A DNA stretch of 64,000 bases, from contig NZ_JBBHKA010000001.1 of the NCBI RefSeq assembly GCF_037572775.1, positions 806,001 to 870,000 on the forward strand. The letters run 5' to 3'. The notes below the pieces were generated by a model. That model did not search any database. It was not told the DNA's origin and saw only the letters and a list, made by a program, of their open reading frames with translations. The DNA is from Ramlibacter sp. PS4R-6 (GTDB lineage: Bacteria > Pseudomonadota > Gammaproteobacteria > Burkholderiales > Burkholderiaceae_C). This document shows, piece by piece, positions 60,448 through 64,000 of this stretch. The position numbers and the translations under genes were made by a program. Numbering within the stretch: position 1 is the first letter of the stretch; every line of letters begins with the position of its first letter.

Positions 60448-61122
60448 TCAGCCCGGGATCTTCTCCAGGCAGTAGCCCAGCCCGCGCACGGTGGCGATGC
60501 GGATCGGCCCCTTCTCGATCTTCTTGCGCAGGCGGTGGATGTAGACCTCGATGGCGTTGTTGCTCACCTCTTCACCCCATTCGCACAAGCGCTCGACCAA
60601 TTGGTCCTTCGACACAAGGCGGCCCGCGCGCTGCAACAGCACCTCGAGCAGGCCCAGCTCGCGCGCCGAGAGTTCGATCATCTTGCCGTCGATGGTGGCC
60701 ACGCGGCCGGCCTGGTCGTACACCAGCGGGCCGTGCTTGATGGTGCTGCTGGTGCCGCCCATGCCGCGGCGCGTGAGCGCGCGCACGCGCGCCTCCAGCT
60801 CCTGCAGCGAAAAGGGCTTGGCCATGTAGTCGTCGGCGCCGTAGTCCAGGCCCTTGACGCGTTCCTCGACGCCATCGGCGGCGGTGAGGATCAGCACCGG
60901 CATCGTCGAGCCGCGCCCGCGCAGCTTCTTGAGCACGTCCAGGCCGTGCATCTTGGGCAGGCCCAGGTCCAGGATCAGCAGGTCGAACTCGTTGTTCGCC
61001 ATCAGCGCCGCATCGGCCTCGCTGCCGCTCGCGACGTGGTCCACGGCGGCCCCCGATGCGCGCAACGACCTGAGCAGGCCGTCGGCGAGCACCTGGTCGT
61101 CTTCCGCAATCAGGATGCGCAT
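60448..61122 (-). CDS. OmpR-family response regulator (TctD/QseB-like)
   Basis: The 224-residue protein has a receiver (about 1-118; D52 in LILDLGLPKMHG, K102 region MAKPF) and a winged-helix output domain (about 130-220; ELSARELGLLEVLLQRAGRL, NNAIEVYIHRLRKKIE, IRTVRGLGYCLE-type end). It pairs with the kinase downstream. A probable target is the divergent binding-protein gene 134 bases away, although no operator is identified. Confidence 0.94.
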   Translation of the reverse strand: MRILIAEDDQVLADGLLRSLRASGAAVDHVASGSEADAALMANNEFDLLILDLGLPKMHGLDVLKKLRGRGSTMPVLILTAADGVEERVKGLDYGADDYMAKPFSLQELEARVRALTRRGMGGTSSTIKHGPLVYDQAGRVATIDGKMIELSARELGLLEVLLQRAGRLVSKDQLVERLCEWGEEVSNNAIEVYIHRLRKKIEKGPIRIATVRGLGYCLEKIPG

Positions 61123-61256
61123 CGCTTGTCTCCTTGTAGTGATTTCATTGTAGGCATGCGGGGGCGAAGCGCAGCATCGGTGTTGCGGGAAAACCCCCGC
61201 GCGGCCCGGCGCCCCAGGTCCCATATTGGCGGGGGGAGGCCGATTGGGGGACCGCG

Positions 61257-62165
61257 ATGAAACGACGCCTGGCCACTGCCTGCCTCGCGCTCGGCCCATG
61301 GCTGGGTGCGCCGCACGTGCGCGCGCAAACGCCGGTGGAGGTGTTCACCTACCCGCGCTCGGAGTCGCCGTCCGATTCCCAGTACGTCTACGACTACGAG
61401 CTGCTGCGCCTGGCGCTGGAAGCCACGGTGCCCACGCACGGCCCCTTCGAGCTGCGCGCCTCCGCGCAGGCGATGAACCAGGCGAAGGCGGGCGAGGAAA
61501 TCCTGGCGGGGACGCGCAGCGTGAACGTCTTCGCGCGTTCCACCTCCGCCGAGATCGAAATGCGCTTCCTCCCGGTGCGCATCCCCATCGACAAGGGGCT
61601 CATCAGCTGGCGCGTGTTCCTCGTGCGCGCGGACATGGAGGCGAAGTTCGCGGAGGTCGAGTCGCTCGACCAGCTGCGCGCCTACAGCGTGGGCTCGTTC
61701 ACCACCTGGGCCGACACCTCGATCCTGCGCGCCGCCGGCTTCAAGGTGGTGACGGGCGACAGCTACGAGGGCCTGTTCCGCATGCTGGTCGACCGCAAGT
61801 TCGACTTCTTCTCGCGCAGCGCCGACGAGGCGTACCGCGAATGGGACGAGCGCCGCGCGCGCCTGCCCGAGATGCGCGTCGAGCAGAAGCTGCTCCTGCA
61901 CTTCCCGACCACGCGCTACTTCTTCGTGCGCCGCGCCGACGAGGGCCAGCGGCTCGCCGAGCGCATCGAGGCGGGGCTGGAAACGCTGATCCGCACCGCG
62001 AGCTTCGACAACTACTTCCTGCGCTACAAGGCCGTGCTGATCAACCGCGCGCACCTGAAGACGCGGCGGCCCTTCTACATCGACAACCCCTTCGCGTCGC
62101 GCGAGACGCGCGCGCTCGTCAAGTCGCGACCCGAGCTCTGGTTCGACGTGGCGAAGGCCCGCTAG
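61257..62165 (+). CDS. periplasmic type 2 solute-binding-like protein
   Basis: The 302-residue protein has a signal peptide (about 1-23, ending VRAQTP) and a type 2 binding fold. The blocks are VFTYPRSESPSDSQYVYDYE, a middle SLDQLRAYSVGSFTTWADTS and DSYEGLFRMLVDRKFDFFSR. No ABC permease or ATPase is encoded next to it, so it may be a sensor accessory or work with a distant transporter. It is divergent from the two-component genes. The last 47 bases overlap the convergent MarR gene. Confidence 0.8.
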   Translation: MKRRLATACLALGPWLGAPHVRAQTPVEVFTYPRSESPSDSQYVYDYELLRLALEATVPTHGPFELRASAQAMNQAKAGEEILAGTRSVNVFARSTSAEIEMRFLPVRIPIDKGLISWRVFLVRADMEAKFAEVESLDQLRAYSVGSFTTWADTSILRAAGFKVVTGDSYEGLFRMLVDRKFDFFSRSADEAYREWDERRARLPEMRVEQKLLLHFPTTRYFFVRRADEGQRLAERIEAGLETLIRTASFDNYFLRYKAVLINRAHLKTRRPFYIDNPFASRETRALVKSRPELWFDVAKAR

Positions 62166-62637
62166 CGCCCCACTCGCCGGCGTAGGCCTCCAGGCCGATG
62201 GCCACCACGGTGGCGACCTCGTCGCCCACTTCGGCGCGGAACTCGGCTTCCGCCTGCGCCACCGCGTCCTGGAAGGCCTTGAGCCACGCCAGTCCCGTAG
62301 GCGTGAAGCGCACGATGCGGCCGCGCGCGTCCTTCGGGTCGGGCTCGCGCCTCACCAGGCCCCAGGCCTCGCACTGGTCGACGAGGTCGCCCATGGCCTG
62401 CTTGGTCATGCCGGCGCTGAGCGCGAGGTCCGTCAGGCGCGAGCCCTCGAGCGCCACGTGGCGCGTGATGTGCACGTGCGCGGCGCTGACCTGCGCGCGC
62501 GCCGCCAGGTTGGACAGCGCCAGCGGCACCTCGACGTCGCGCGCCATGAGTTGCAGCACGCGCTCGTCGAAGCGGCGCGCCGCATGCCCGAGCAGCCGCC
62601 CCAAGTGCGTGAGGCGCCAGCTGTCGTCCGTTGCCAT
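62119..62637 (-). CDS. MarR-family transcriptional regulator
   Basis: The start at 62637 gives 172 residues with the MarR winged helix (about 35-125; AHVHITRHVALEGSRLTDLA, SAGMTKQAMGDLVDQCEAWG recognition helix, EPDPKDARGRIVRFT wing). The dimerisation helices surround it. Target genes are not evident. It is divergent from recA (123 bases) and overlaps the binding-protein gene at its 3' end. Confidence 0.9.
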   Translation of the reverse strand: MATDDSWRLTHLGRLLGHAARRFDERVLQLMARDVEVPLALSNLAARAQVSAAHVHITRHVALEGSRLTDLALSAGMTKQAMGDLVDQCEAWGLVRREPDPKDARGRIVRFTPTGLAWLKAFQDAVAQAEAEFRAEVGDEVATVVAIGLEAYAGEWGASGPSPRRTRARVAT

Positions 62638-62760
62638 GCCGAAATGGTAAGGCAAACTGACAAAAAACCCTGTTTACCGATTCACACCCGGGCCGTTAAA
62701 GTGCTGGTCAGGCATCCAGCCTGTCGATAAACCCAAACCCAACCACCCGGAGGAAACGAC

Positions 62761-63830
<1,070 letters not shown>

Positions 63831-63834
<4 letters not shown>

Positions 63835-64000
63835 TCGCGCGGGCGAAGCCGCAGCTGTCCCTGAAGGGGCGCGCGCTGCGCTACCTCTCGCAGCGCGAGC
63901 ATTCGCGCGCCGAACTGGAACGCAAGCTCGCGAAGCACGCCGAGCAGCCCGAAGAGGTGGCGCGCGTGCTCGACGAGCTGCAGGCGCGCGGCTTCATCGA
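63831..64000 (+). CDS. recX: regulatory protein RecX, N-terminal part (3' end outside window)
   Basis: A GTG overlapping the recA stop (GTGA) starts a frame that stays open to the window edge. The 56 visible residues include [20 protein letters not shown] and DELQARGFI, the first three-helix repeat of RecX. RecX caps or inhibits RecA filaments. The overlap suggests translational coupling with recA. Confidence 0.93.

Noticed and set aside
62703..62718. CTGG-N8-CCAG upstream of recA as a LexA box
   Set aside because: It has the CTG-N10-CAG outline, but the core is GC-rich and the outer bases differ from CTGT/ACAG; a motif scan of SOS genes in this genome would decide.

Overview
The window is about 64 kb of very GC-rich DNA with dense coding, strong G/C third-position bias and many stop/start overlaps. 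Gene content and order (lptD-surA-rsmA, the two-domain malic enzyme MaeB, recA-recX, 2-aminoethylphosphonate genes typical of Burkholderiales) point to a betaproteobacterium, probably Comamonadaceae (Ramlibacter/Variovorax-like). This placement comes from protein resemblance, not from a search. I see no tRNA or rRNA gene, CRISPR array, insertion sequence or prophage, so it reads as ordinary chromosome with several accessory modules. No gap between genes exceeds about 220 bases.

Layout. 1-3.2 kb: outer-membrane biogenesis and ribosome maturation genes (lptD end, surA, rsmA). 3.2-4.3 kb: a secreted RNase Sa-type ribonuclease with a barstar-like inhibitor. 4.5-7.2 kb: maeB and a small unknown gene. 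7.3-13.2 kb: a five-gene operon of SPFH/SHOCT protein, zinc-ribbon DUF4178 membrane protein, DUF350 membrane protein, membrane-fused aminopropyltransferase and FAD amine-oxidase-like protein. 13.2-16.4 kb: a lone type IV prepilin, then pepP, murU and speD. 16.5-20.6 kb: tkt, a periplasmic TonB-C-like protein and gapA. 20.7-22.8 kb: an ECF sigma factor, its probable anti-sigma factor and a secreted protein. 22.8-27.1 kb: pirin, SlyD-like, ProQ and a second EF-G-like protein.

27.2-42.3 kb is the largest metabolic island. A GntR regulator sits between two divergent operons. The leftward one carries phnA, phnY, a PhnZ-like HD oxygenase and an EamA transporter. The rightward one carries the 2-aminoethylphosphonate ABC transporter (phnS, phnT, phnU), phnW, and then without a break a glutamine-synthetase-like ligase, a GNAT, an iron alcohol dehydrogenase, a PuuD-like hydrolase and an aldehyde dehydrogenase. 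The last set matches a gamma-glutamylation route for an amino alcohol such as ethanolamine, so the island may handle both C-P and C-O forms of the aminoethyl group.

42.3-53.3 kb: a HELGH metalloprotease-like protein, a response regulator with a degenerate cyclase domain next to a large hybrid histidine kinase, a TonB-dependent receptor, a PEBP-family protein, a DUF4214 lipoprotein and an NTF2-like protein. 53.3-59.0 kb: DNA topoisomerase III fused to a SWIB domain, divergent from a SET-domain methyltransferase gene across a spacer holding a 42-bp alternating pyrimidine-purine tract, then birA, a SPOR-like protein and a GST. 59.0-64.0 kb: a TctE/TctD-like two-component system, a periplasmic binding protein, a MarR regulator, recA and the start of recX.

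The most unusual items are the topB-SWIB/SET pair with its Z-DNA-prone promoter, the combined phosphonate plus glutamylation operon, and the polyamine-linked SPFH/DUF4178/DUF350 operon.
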